The notes beneath the pieces were generated by a model, which was not told the DNA's origin, searched no databases, and saw only the letters and a program-made list of their open reading frames with translations. The position numbers and the translations under genes are program-made. Below are positions 20,510-30,842 of a stretch of 64,000 nt of DNA, in pieces (the first letter of the stretch is position 1; each line of letters opens with the position of its first letter). The stretch spans positions 70,262,432 to 70,326,431 of the forward strand of contig OZ020270.1 in the NCBI GenBank assembly GCA_963971225.1, in the 5' to 3' direction. This DNA comes from Melieria omissa (taxonomy: Eukaryota; Arthropoda; Insecta; Diptera; Ulidiidae).

Positions 20510-20635
20510 GCATTAACCACAACAGCAGCAACAACAATAACACTGCACAACAGCATGTCTGTTGCATGCAGTTTTTTACATGAATCTGAATCGTTTTTCC
20601 ACGCTGTTTTCAAAACCATACTCCGTTTTTATGTA

Positions 20636-21593
20636 ACAGCTCTAGTTTTTGCAAAAAATGGGCGTGTCACTTTTTCGAATTTTCCTCGGCTTTTTTCTCG
20701 TTTTCGACTGTTATTTCTTAACCAATAATCCTATCGACATTATTTTTATATCGTTGCACTTACAACATTTTACGCCATCTTTCCTGACATTAATCAATTT
20801 TATGCGTTCTAAATGGGCGTGATAATAAGGTTTCAAAGTAAGAAAATATTGAATTTCAAGGCGTTTTTTCTGATGGCGAAAATTGTACAGATGTTTCATA
20901 AATCAAGTTTCGAAGTATATGAATATCTTAAGAAGAAACATCAAGCAATACAACACAGCCAAATTATTTATCGGAATACACATTCGCGTCGAAATAATAA
21001 CAAAACTTTACCATAGCGATTTTCATCTCTTTTCATACTTTTTCCTTAAAAAATTAGGAGCCTCAAAATATGCTCTTTTTTATGTTCCATTTATAGTTTG
21101 GAATACAAGCAAAAACAAAAATATTTTGAATTTTTCGAAACAAAAAAAAATTAAAAACTTTGCATATTTTCAGGACCCTAATTTTTTAAGGAAAAAGTAT
21201 GAAAAGTGATGAAAATCGCGATGGTACATTTTTCCTGTTATTTCGATGCGAATGTGTATTTCGCTAAATAATGTAGTTGTGTTGTATTGCTTGATGTGTC
21301 GACTTTCGTTATACACCTAACTCGTTAATTGTTTTACAAAAAATTTTTGTACCATCAAAGAAAACGCCTTAAAATTACATTTTTTCCAACTTTGAGGTCC
21401 AATTACCGCGGCATTTTAACATTTATGAAAATAAGTTGCATCGGAAAAGAAGCCGTGCGGTGTTGTTAATGCGATAAGGTGAAAATCATGTGAATCGGTT
21501 TTTTGGTTTAGAAACTACGATCGAAAATATGGAAAAAGTAGAGGAAAAACTGAAAAAATGACAGGGTACCTATATCTCACAAACTAGAGCTGC
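20636..21593. mobile_element. Foldback MITE (958 bp) with TA flanks
   Basis: Ends are inverted repeats around CAGCTCTAGTTT, flanked by TA (20634-20635 and 21594-21595). The inner half is a long imperfect palindrome centred near 21115: TACTTTTTCCTTAAAAAATT (about 21038) faces its complement near 21180-21200, and ATACACATTCGCGTCGAAAT (about 20976) faces a close complement near 21240. Short frames inside are hairpin shadows, not genes. The TA flanks suggest Tc1/mariner-type mobilisation. Confidence 0.7.
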
Positions 21594-21706
21594 TAGAAAA
21601 AATCGGAGCGTAGATTCGGAATCAGCGCACCCAAATTAGTAAGAAACAGTAGAAAAACTCCATGCAACAGAAAAAAAGTGTTTTTTTGTTGCGCTGTGTA
21701 ATCAAT

Positions 21707-21720
21707 TGTCGACGTGTGCG
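21707..21720 (+). repeat. 14-bp R1 junction sequence, left flank
   Basis: TGTCGACGTGTGCG lies just before the first base of R1-like copy A. The same 14 bp occur at 27222-27235 and 30843-30856, and with one change (TGTAGACGTGTGCG) at 36197-36210. This fits a target duplication: R1-clade LINEs typically duplicate 14 bp. Confidence 0.75.
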
Positions 21721-21850
21721 TCAGTGTCGATTTAGACACCGTGGTGAGCGGACGTGCGATTGCGTGTGTTTTCAGTGCGTTTGTAGTGCGTGATTTAAAG
21801 CGTGTGCAATTGTTGTTGCAGTGGAAAGTAGCGGTAAGCGTCTGTAGTTT

Positions 21851-22053
21851 GTAAACAAGTTACCGTTGGTGGCTTGTGCACAATTGTTGTTGCGCATTCG
21901 CGTAAACAAGTTGCCGTGCGCAGCTTGTGTACAATTGTTGTTGCGCATTTTTGCGTAAACAAGTCACTGTCGGTGGCTTGTGTGTAATTGTTGGTGTGCA
22001 CAAAAGTGTAAACAGGTTGCCGTTAGGTGGCCTGTCTGCATTGTTTGTGTACT
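21851..22053 (+). repeat. Four tandem 51-53-bp repeats in R1 5' UTR
   Basis: Units begin GTAAACAAGT or a close variant at 21851, 21902, 21954 and 22007. They share ACAATTGTTGTTGCGCAT and a short hairpin-capable ACAAG...CTTGT pair. Tandem 5' UTR units of this sort often carry LINE promoter activity; that role is inferred. Copies B and C lack them. Confidence 0.75.
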
Positions 22054-22212
22054 GCGTGAGCCAAGCAAGTAGCCGTAAGGCACTTGCGGTGTGAATAGTG
22101 GTTGTTGTACAACAACCACTTGAGTTGCGTGAGTGAGTGTTGTTGTAATATTGTAAGTAGTGTAAATAGTAGTAATAAGTCTAGTGTGACTAGTATAGTG
22201 TGTAGAGTGTGA

Positions 22213-23703
22213 ATGGGGCGCCCTAAGCGCAAGGGGAGTGTGGCAGGGGACTCTGCCTTGGAGCCGTCCGGTCGTGAAACGACCGATTTGACGTCTTCTG
22301 ACGCGGAGTCAGTGTCGGCGGACGTCCGGTCGCCCCCTCGTAAGAGGGTTGGGCACGTGGCTTCGCCCGGCAAGGGGCGCGCGGCTTCGCCCGAGGTAGG
22401 GCTTGGGCGCGCGGCTTTGGCCGGGGGAGGCAAGGAGCCTGGGCGCGCGGCTTCGCCCGCCGACACTTTAGGCGGAGAGGTGATGGATGTGGCCAGCACG
22501 AGCACGGAATGTGCTGAGTCGTCGGCCGTGAAGTCGGGTGCAAAGGTATCCGTCGTTGCGGCTGGCGGTGAGGTGCCGGCTGTGTCGCGCTTGGCAGTGC
22601 GAATGAGCAAGGGGGTGAAGGCGGCGGCTGTTGACCAGGGGCCACCTACGTCAGAGGCGCAGGCGTCGGTGGTTGCCCTGAAGGCCATCACAGCGAAAGT
22701 CATGGCTGCTGTGATTGGTGCGGATGGTGTCAGCGCCGTTGCCATGAAGAATGTGGTTGAGGTCGCGGGCGAGTATGAGCTGTTGCTCATGAAGCTCGTG
22801 GCCGAGAATGCCACGTTGAAGGGCCGCATCGCTGGCCTGGAGAGTGCGGGGGCTCCGCCCTCACGGGCCATGCCGGCGCCGAGTGCGGTGCGTGTGGGCG
22901 CCCCCCAGGCGGCCGCTGCTTTGGCGTCGGTCCCTGTACCGGTTGCGCAGGCCATGACTGTGCAGCCGGCGCAGACGTGGTCCGTCGTTGTACGGAGCCG
23001 TGATGCTAAGGCATCGGGGAAAGAGGTGGCTACCAAGGTCGTCAAGGAGGCGGGTCCTTCACTGGGCGTGAGGGTTCACGAGGTGAAGCCACTGCGTGGT
23101 GGCGGTGCGATTATTCGCACCCCCTCCAAGGCCGAAGCAGTGAAGTTGACCAAGAACGCCAAATTGAGCGAACTTGGACTTGACGTGGCGGCAAATGAGA
23201 AGCTAGGCCCGAGGGTTGTCGTCCATGGGGTTCACTCGGAGATTTCCCCGAGTGAATTTATGGAGGAGCTCTATGAGTTGAATCTCAAAGAGCGGATAAG
23301 CCCGGCTGCCTTTAAGAAAGGCGTCCGTATGGTGAGTCGCCCGTGGACGGTAGGCTCTGGTGGGGCATCCAACGTCGTGTTGGAAGGGAACGAAGGCTTG
23401 CTTTCGTCCCTTCTGGAGGCGGAGCGATGCTACATCAAGTGGTTTTCGTTCCGCGTGCGGCCCTTCATGCCGATGCCTGGCTGTTTCAGGTGTTTGAGCT
23501 TTGACCACAGAGTGGCTGAGTGTCGCATGAAAGCGGACGTTTGTCGGCGCTGTGGCCAGAGCGGTCATCGCGTCCAGCAGTGCAGCAATGAGCTGCATTG
23601 CCGGAATTGCGCGTTCCGGGGCAAGCCGGCTGGACATTACATGATGTCCACCGACTGCCCGGCGTACAGCCAAATTCTGGCCAGGGCGCAGGCTCGTCAT
23701 TGA
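22213..23703 (+). CDS. R1-like ORF1 (gag-like protein), copy A
   Basis: An intact 496-residue frame from ATG 22213. The N-terminal half is Ala/Ser/Gly-rich and low in complexity. The middle (about 255-400) resembles the RNA-binding part of R1-clade ORF1 proteins. The C-terminus has three CCHC-type knuckles: CFRCLSFDHRVAEC, CRRCGQSGHRVQQC, and CRNCAFRGKPAGHYMMSTDC. In the clade ORF1 binds element RNA to form the transposition particle. Its stop TGA overlaps the ORF2 start ATG (TGATG, 23701-23705). It is the only unbroken long frame in the array. Confidence 0.85.
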   Translation: MGRPKRKGSVAGDSALEPSGRETTDLTSSDAESVSADVRSPPRKRVGHVASPGKGRAASPEVGLGRAALAGGGKEPGRAASPADTLGGEVMDVASTSTECAESSAVKSGAKVSVVAAGGEVPAVSRLAVRMSKGVKAAAVDQGPPTSEAQASVVALKAITAKVMAAVIGADGVSAVAMKNVVEVAGEYELLLMKLVAENATLKGRIAGLESAGAPPSRAMPAPSAVRVGAPQAAAALASVPVPVAQAMTVQPAQTWSVVVRSRDAKASGKEVATKVVKEAGPSLGVRVHEVKPLRGGGAIIRTPSKAEAVKLTKNAKLSELGLDVAANEKLGPRVVVHGVHSEISPSEFMEELYELNLKERISPAAFKKGVRMVSRPWTVGSGGASNVVLEGNEGLLSSLLEAERCYIKWFSFRVRPFMPMPGCFRCLSFDHRVAECRMKADVCRRCGQSGHRVQQCSNELHCRNCAFRGKPAGHYMMSTDCPAYSQILARAQARH

Positions 23704-26700
23704 TGGGTCTGCAGGCAGTACAGTTAAACTGTCAGGGTGCATATGCCGTGATGTGCGAGTTAGGTGCGTGTATGAGTGAATGTGGCAGTGCAATTGCCCT
23801 GGTTCAGGAACCGTACGCCACCAATGGTGTCGTACGGGGAATACCTGCAGCAATGCGGGTCTTTTCTGACACCAGGGCAAATGCGGCTGTAATTGTGAAT
23901 GATGTCCATTTGGACTGTATGGTTGTGTGTGCGACTGAATATGGTGTTTGTATCAGTGTGCAAGGTCACTTTGGCAAAGTGATTGTGGGCAGTGTCTACT
24001 GCAAGTATGGTGAGCCTCTAGAGCCCTACTTGGACTACCTGGACACGGTGTTCCGTCTGGCAGGCGGCGCACCTGTCTTGGTAGGTGTGGATGCGAATGC
24101 CACCTCTCCGCTGTGGTTCAGTAAGGTATCGCGGCATTCTGCCGGCTACCAGAGCCACAGTAGGGGTGAGGCAATGAGTGAATGGCTGGTTCCGCGAGAC
24201 ATTGTCGTTCTCAACGAACCAAGTGAATGGTATACGTTTGACGGGCCTAGAGGGGTGAGTGACATTGACGTGACGCTAGTGAATGGGGCAGCGAGCAGAA
24301 TGTTTGAATTCAGCTAGCGTGTCCGTGGTGGGTGGGGCATAAGCGATCACAATTTGATTGAAATTGTGATTACTGTGCCTGCCCACAGTGTGAATGAAAG
24401 GGCGGGTGTGTGCGAAAGGCGATGGCGTACCTGTGGTGTGAATTGGGAAACCTATGGTTGCCATGTACGTGAAGTGGTCACGGAAGTGCCACTTAGTGAA
24501 TTTGAATGCATGAATGTGGACGACCAGGTCGCTCGTCTTAACGGGTGTGTCTGGCGTGTGAATGATAGCATGTTTCAGAAATGGGAGAGAGTGAATCAGA
24601 GGAGGGTGAAGTGGTGGACGAGGGAGCTGAGTGCAAAGAAGCGGTCGGTCAGGCGTCTGAGACGTAAGTTTCAGCGCGCCCGGGCGGCCAATTCTGAGCA
24701 CTTGGCCCAGCGCAGGTCTGATTTCAACAGGTGTAGGAATGAGTATAAGAGTATGCTTGTTCGCGTTAAGGAAGACAATTGGCGGGAGTTTGTGGCAGAT
24801 CATAGGGATGATCCATGGGGTCATGTCTATCGGATCTGCCGCAGTAAGAAGAAGCAGGTGGATGTGAGAGCTCTCCGTGTTGGTGACACTATGACATCAA
24901 CATGGAGAGATAGTGTGAACGTTCTGTTAGCCGAGTTCTTTCCTAGGGCGGTTGATCAGACGCCACCAGCACAAGTGGCAGCTGCTGAGCCATTAGAAAT
25001 TGGAGAGTTAGAGTACGCATTTGGCCTGGTTAGGTCTAGAAGGTCACCGGGTGTCGATGGTTTGACTGGCGAGATGTGCAAAGCCTTGTACAAAGTCATA
25101 CCGGAGTATGACTCTATTTTCCACTCGCGTAGAAGATAGCTAGGGTCGTAGTGCTCTCCTGAGTCTCCTGATAAGATCAGGACTAACCCCCGTTCTTATC
25201 GGAGTATCTGCCTCCTACCGGTACTTGGCAAAATACTGGAACGGATTATGGTGGATCGGCTTCAAGCGCAACTGGGTGGGCAGTTTGGGTTTCGAAAGAG
25301 ACTCGGCGTGGAAGATGCGTGGATGTATGTTAAATCGGTGGTGCGTGAGAATAGCGAGAACTATGTTCTCGGTGTGTTTGTGGATTTCAGGGGGGCGTTT
25401 GATCACCTGCGCTGGGATAAAGTGGTAGAATGGCTGAACAATGCCGACTGCCTGGAAACAGCTCTCTGGAAGAGCTATTTCACAGACAGGAAGGCATGTG
25501 TGGTTGGGAAGAATGAACGGGTGGAAATAAATGTGGCTCGAGGATGTCCGCAGGGATCCGTCTGTGGTCCATATATATGGAACTACATGATGGATCCATT
25601 ACTGCGGCGTCTGGCAGCAGTATGCAAGTGTTGTGCGTTTGCGGATGATCTGCTTATCCTTGTGGAGGGCAGATCAAGAGCGGATGTAGAGCGCTTGGGG
25701 GAGCAATTCATGTGTATGGTGTGTGAATGGGGTGAATCGGTGTGTGCTGCTGAAAGGCAAATTGGCTCACAGTCGTCCGCCCATTGTGCGTGTGAATGGT
25801 GTTGGCCTCCGGTATGAGACGCAAGTCAAATACTTGGGACTAACAATTGGCGAACGAATGAGTTTTGCTCCTCACTTGGTCAGGCTGAAAGATAGGGTTG
25901 TGTGCATGATGGGTCAGGTGCGCCGGATACTCAGGAGTGACTGGGGGCTCGGCCGACGCGCAGTTCGTACCATCTACCACGGTCTGTTCGTAGCTTGTGC
26001 TGCGTACGGAGCGTCGGCGTGGCACGAATATGCCGCGACGGTTGTAGGCCGCAAACACTTACTGTCTATTCAGCGTGTTATGTTGTTAGGTTGTATGCCT
26101 GTGTGCCGCACTGTATCAACAGATGCATTGCAGGTGTTGATGGGTGCGGCTCCTCTGGATCTCGTGGTCATACGGCGTGCCGTAGGCTTCGGGCTAAGGA
26201 GGGGGAATAGAGAGGTGCTGCTGCAGTATGAGTGGCTGCAAGGCGAAGGTGTGGAGAGTGCTGACAGTATGAAGCGTAAGCGAATACTGGAGGACTGTGT
26301 TCTGCAACGTTGGCAACAGCGTTGGGACGAAAGTCCCCGTGGCAGAACGACATATGAATATATACGGGACGTGAGGTTCGTGGTAGGGCTCAGGGATTTC
26401 GGCTTCGGCTTGAGCCTTGGGTTCCTACTCACTGGACATGGGTCACTCAATGCATTCTTGCATAAGAGAGCCCTGAGTGCAAGTGCAGAGTGTATGTGTG
26501 GGGCTGCGCGTGAGGATTGGTTGCATGTGTTATGTGAGTGCCCGTTGTATTCAGACTTGAGGGACCTTGGGCGGATGGGGATTAGTCGGACGGACGGTGT
26601 GTGGTGTGTGCGTGAAGCACTCTCCACCAGCCAGCTGATTGCCATATTGAATGGTTATGCGAATGCTGTGTTTCGGCGGCGACGGCAGTTTGGTGTATTG

Positions 26701-26718
26701 CCAAGTGTGAATGTGTGA
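23703..26718 (+). pseudogene. R1-like ORF2 (endonuclease-RT), copy A, broken
   Basis: Begins at the ATG overlapping the ORF1 stop. The endonuclease shows LVQEPYA, GVDANATSPLW and, after a TAG at 24315-24317, ISDHNLIEI. RT begins with SRRSPGVDGLTGEMCK near 25030. It breaks at TAG 25137-25139 and again near 25165, then continues with VDFRGAFDHL, RGCPQGSVCGPYIW and the catalytic AFADDLLIL near 25640. A frameshift near 25760 leads to the last part with KYLGLTIG and a C-terminal zinc motif (CMCGAAREDWLHVLCEC). In the clade this protein nicks the target and reverse-transcribes there. This copy cannot make a whole protein. Confidence 0.85.
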
Positions 26719-27221
26719 GCGGGCTGTGTGGGGGGGCCGGTCTATTGAGTGGATGAATGAGTGCGCACGTGAATGAGGTCAAGTGCGGTGCGGTGGTCAC
26801 CAGTCCACGAGCTAAATGGGGCTCAACTGGTAGTAGCACGGCTACGAGGTCTGACCAGAGGCTTTGTCTGGTACCACGGGAATCAGGGTGCCCCTGGAGC
26901 CTTGTGCTTCAGCCTGATTATGGGAATGGCCCCCTCGGGGAGTTCCGTGGTGGCGTGGTTTAACACCCAAATGCGGGTAGAGTTTCGACTCGGCGTGGAG
27001 TTGCGTTTACAACCGGGTGCCGGACCCATAGCACGGCAGAGGTTTAGATAGGCCTCGATCCCTACCAAGGAGGGGAAATGTCCATTTACATTAACCCAAT
27101 TGGTACCGGGAGCTTGCTCTCGGGGCGCTTATCAATGCTTAATTTTGATACGCTGTGCTTTTGAGCACCGTGGGGTTAGGCCACACTGTGGCGGCACTCA
27201 CGTTAAAAATACGACATTCAA
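26719..27221 (+). other. R1-like 3' UTR, copy A
   Basis: About 500 bp from the ORF2 stop to the 14-bp junction, ending AATACGACATTCAA. Identical in copy B (30340-30842) and diverged in copy C. Any frames in it are not conserved proteins. Confidence 0.7.
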
Positions 27222-27235
27222 TGTCGACGTGTGCG

Positions 27236-30200
27236 GTATGAAAGCGGACGTTTGTCGGCGCTGTGGCCAGAGCGGTCATCGCGTTCAGCAGTGCAGCAAT
27301 GAGCTGCATTGCCGGAATTGCGCGTTCCGGGGCAAGCCGGCTGGGCATTATATGATGTCCACCGACTGTCCGGCGTATAGCCAAATTCTGGCCAGGGCGC
27401 AGGCTCGTCATTGATGGGTGCAGTGCAATTGCCCTGGTGCAGGAACCGTACGCCACCAATGGTGTCGTACGGGGAATACCTGCAGCAATGCGGGTCTTTT
27501 CTGACACCAGGGCAAATGCAGCTGTAATTGTGAATGACGTCCATCTGGACTGTATGGTTGTGTGTGCGACTGAATATGGTGTTTGTGTGAGCGTGCAAGG
27601 TCACTTTGGTAAAGTGATAGTGCAAGTATGGTGAGCCTCTAGAGCCCTACTTGGACTATCTTGACACGGTGTTTCGTCTAGCAGGCGGCACACCTGTCCT
27701 GATAGGTATGGATGCGAATGCCACATCTCCGCTGTGGTTCAGCAAGGAATCGCGGCATTCTGCCGGCTACCAGAGCCACGGTAGGGGTGAGGCAATGAGT
27801 GAATGGTTGGTTCCGCGAGACATTGTTGTTCTCAACGAACCAAATGAATGGTATACGTTTGACAGGCCTAGAGGGGTGAGTGATATTGACGTGGCGCTAG
27901 GGAATGGGGCAGCGAGCAGAATGTTTGAATTCAGCTGGCGTGTCCGTGGTGGGTGGGGCATAAGCGATCACAATTTGATTGAAATTGTGATTACTGTGCC
28001 TGCCCACAGTGTGAATGAAAGGGCGGGTGTGTGCGAAAGGCGATGGCGCACCTGTGGTGTGAATTGGGAAACCTATGGTTGCCATGTACGTGAAGTGGTC
28101 ACGGAAGTGCCACTTAGTGAATTTGAATGCATGAATGTGGACGACCAGGTCGCTCGTCTTAACGGGTGTGTCTGGCGTGTGAATGATAGCATGTTTCAGA
28201 AATGGGAGAGAGTGAATCAGAGGAGGGTGAAGTGGTGGACGAGGGAGCTGAGTGCAAAGAAGCGGTCGGTCAGGCGTCTGAGACGTAAGTTTCAGCGCGC
28301 CCGGGCGGCCAATTCTGAGCACTTGGCCCAGCGCAGGTCTGATTTCAACAGGTGTAGGAATGAGTATAAGAGTATGCTTGTTCGCGTTAAGGAAGACAAT
28401 TGGCGGGAGTTTGTGGCAGATCATAGGGATGATCCATGGGGTCATGTCTATCGGATCTGCCGCAGTAAGAAGAAGCAGGTGGATGTGAGAGCTCTCCGTG
28501 TTGGTGACACTATGACATCAACATGGAGAGATAGTGTGAACGTTCTGTTAGCCGAGTTCTTTCCTAGGGCGGTTGATCAGACGCCACCAGCACAAGTGGC
28601 AGCTGCTGAGCCATTAGAAATTGGAGAGTTAGAGTACGCATTTGGCCTGGTTAGGTCTAGAAGGTCACCGGGTGTCGATGGTTTGACTGGCGAGATGTGC
28701 AAAGCCTTGTACAAAGTCATACCGGAGTATGACTCTATTTTCCACTCGCGTAGAAGATAGCTAGGGTCGTAGTGCTCTCCTGAGTCTCCTGATAAGATCA
28801 GGACTAACCCCCGTTCTTATCGGAGTATCTGCCTCCTACCGGTACTTGGCAAAATACTGGAACGGATTATGGTGGATCGGCTTCAAGCGCAACTGGGTGG
28901 GCAGTTTGGGTTTCGAAAGAGACTCGGCGTGGAAGATGCGTGGATGTATGTTAAATCGGTGGTGCGTGAGAATAGCGAGAACTATGTTCTCGGTGTGTTT
29001 GTGGATTTCAGGGGGGCGTTTGATCACCTGCGCTGGGATAAAGTGGTAGAATGGCTGAACAATGCCGACTGCCTGGAAACAGCTCTCTGGAAGAGCTATT
29101 TCACAGACAGGAAGGCATGTGTGGTTGGGAAGAATGAACGGGTGGAAATAAATGTGGCTCGAGGATGTCCGCAGGGATCCGTCTGTGGTCCATATATATG
29201 GAACTACATGATGGATCCATTACTGCGGCGTCTGGCAGCAGTATGCAAGTGTTGTGCGTTTGCGGATGATCTGCTTATCCTTGTGGAGGGCAGATCAAGA
29301 GCGGATGTAGAGCGCTTGGGGGAGCAATTCATGTGTATGGTGTGTGAATGGGGTGAATCGGTGTGTGCTGCTGAAAGGCAAATTGGCTCACAGTCGTCCG
29401 CCCATTGTGCGTGTGAATGGTGTTGGCCTCCGGTATGAGACGCAAGTCAAATACTTGGGACTAACAATTGGCGAACGAATGAGTTTTGCTCCTCACTTGG
29501 TCAGGCTGAAAGATAGGGTTGTGTGCATGATGGGTCAGGTGCGCCGGATACTCAGGAGTGACTGGGGGCTCGGCCGACGCGCAGTTCGTACCATCTACCA
29601 CGGTCTGTTCGTAGCTTGTGCTGCGTACGGAGCGTCGGCGTGGCACGAATATGCCGCGACGGTTGTAGGCCGCAAACACTTACTGTCTATTCAGCGTGTT
29701 ATGTTGTTAGGTTGTATGCCTGTGTGCCGCACTGTATCAACAGATGCATTGCAGGTGTTGATGGGTGCGGCTCCTCTGGATCTCGTGGTCATACGGCGTG
29801 CCGTAGGCTTCGGGCTAAGGAGGGGGAATAGAGAGGTGCTGCTGCAGTATGAGTGGCTGCAAGGCGAAGGTGTGGAGAGTGCTGACAGTATGAAGCGTAA
29901 GCGAATACTGGAGGACTGTGTTCTGCAACGTTGGCAACAGCGTTGGGACGAAAGTCCCCGTGGCAGAACGACATATGAATATATACGGGACGTGAGGTTC
30001 GTGGTAGGGCTCAGGGATTTCGGCTTCGGCTTGAGCCTTGGGTTCCTACTCACTGGACATGGGTCACTCAATGCATTCTTGCATAAGAGAGCCCTGAGTG
30101 CAAGTGCAGAGTGTATGTGTGGGGCTGCGCGTGAGGATTGGTTGCATGTGTTATGTGAGTGCCCGTTGTATTCAGACTTGAGGGACCTTGGGCGGATGGG

Positions 30201-30339
30201 GATTAGTCGGACGGACGGTGTGTGGTGTGTGCGTGAAGCACTCTCCACCAGCCAGCTGATTGCCATATTGAATGGTTATGCGAATGCTGTGTTTCGGCGG
30301 CGACGGCAGTTTGGTGTATTGCCAAGTGTGAATGTGTGA
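27236..30339 (+). pseudogene. R1-like ORF1 end and ORF2, copy B, broken
   Basis: Begins with the last two zinc knuckles of ORF1, ending at TGA near 27413. ORF2 follows in pieces: a short endonuclease start, a frame break near 27630, then an open frame 27651-28760 covering endonuclease and early RT (this copy has Trp where A has TAG). The RT breaks at 28758 and near 29380 are the same as in copy A. Catalytic RT motif AFADDLLIL is near 29260. Confidence 0.8.
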
Positions 30340-30842
30340 GCGGGCTGTGTGGGGGGGCCGGTCTATTGAGTGGATGAATGAGTGCGCACGTGAATGAGGT
30401 CAAGTGCGGTGCGGTGGTCACCAGTCCACGAGCTAAATGGGGCTCAACTGGTAGTAGCACGGCTACGAGGTCTGACCAGAGGCTTTGTCTGGTACCACGG
30501 GAATCAGGGTGCCCCTGGAGCCTTGTGCTTCAGCCTGATTATGGGAATGGCCCCCTCGGGGAGTTCCGTGGTGGCGTGGTTTAACACCCAAATGCGGGTA
30601 GAGTTTCGACTCGGCGTGGAGTTGCGTTTACAACCGGGTGCCGGACCCATAGCACGGCAGAGGTTTAGATAGGCCTCGATCCCTACCAAGGAGGGGAAAT
30701 GTCCATTTACATTAACCCAATTGGTACCGGGAGCTTGCTCTCGGGGCGCTTATCAATGCTTAATTTTGATACGCTGTGCTTTTGAGCACCGTGGGGTTAG
30801 GCCACACTGTGGCGGCACTCACGTTAAAAATACGACATTCAA
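27236..30842 (+). mobile_element. R1-clade LINE, copy B (5'-truncated)
   Basis: Starts within the ORF1 zinc-knuckle region right after a 14-bp junction at 27222-27235. It lacks 5' UTR and most of ORF1. It shares with copy C two deletions relative to A: about 77 bp at the ORF2 start (near 27417) and about 15 bp near 27630. From 28050 on it matches copy A base for base; before about 29386 it matches copy C. The period from B to C is 3,621 bp. Confidence 0.85.

Larger units (their letters stand above)
21721..27221 (+). mobile_element. R1-clade LINE, copy A (longest)
   Basis: Contains a 5' UTR with tandem repeats, ORF1 (gag-like), ORF2 (APE-type endonuclease, RT, C-terminal CCHC) and a 3' UTR. 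The retroposon lacks a poly(A) tail, as R1-clade elements often do. Frameshifts in RT near 25137-25165 and near 25760 are shared by all three tandem copies, so the array was amplified from an already defective element. Copy A also has its own TAG at 24315-24317. Confidence 0.85.

Noticed and set aside
20883..21209. 108-residue frame in the foldback element
   Set aside because: Lies across the palindrome and is mirrored by the other strand; a by-product of AT-rich hairpin sequence.
21707..21720. Insertion of R1 in the 28S rRNA gene
   Set aside because: The flanks do not resemble 28S rRNA sequence I recognise near the classical R1 site.
21851..22053. CRISPR-like repeat array
   Set aside because: Tandem units without variable spacers, within a LINE 5' UTR of a eukaryote.
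22023..23045. 340-residue minus-strand frame over R1 ORF1
   Set aside because: Low-complexity Ala/Thr/Pro composition opposite a GC-rich coding frame; it is a shadow of ORF1.
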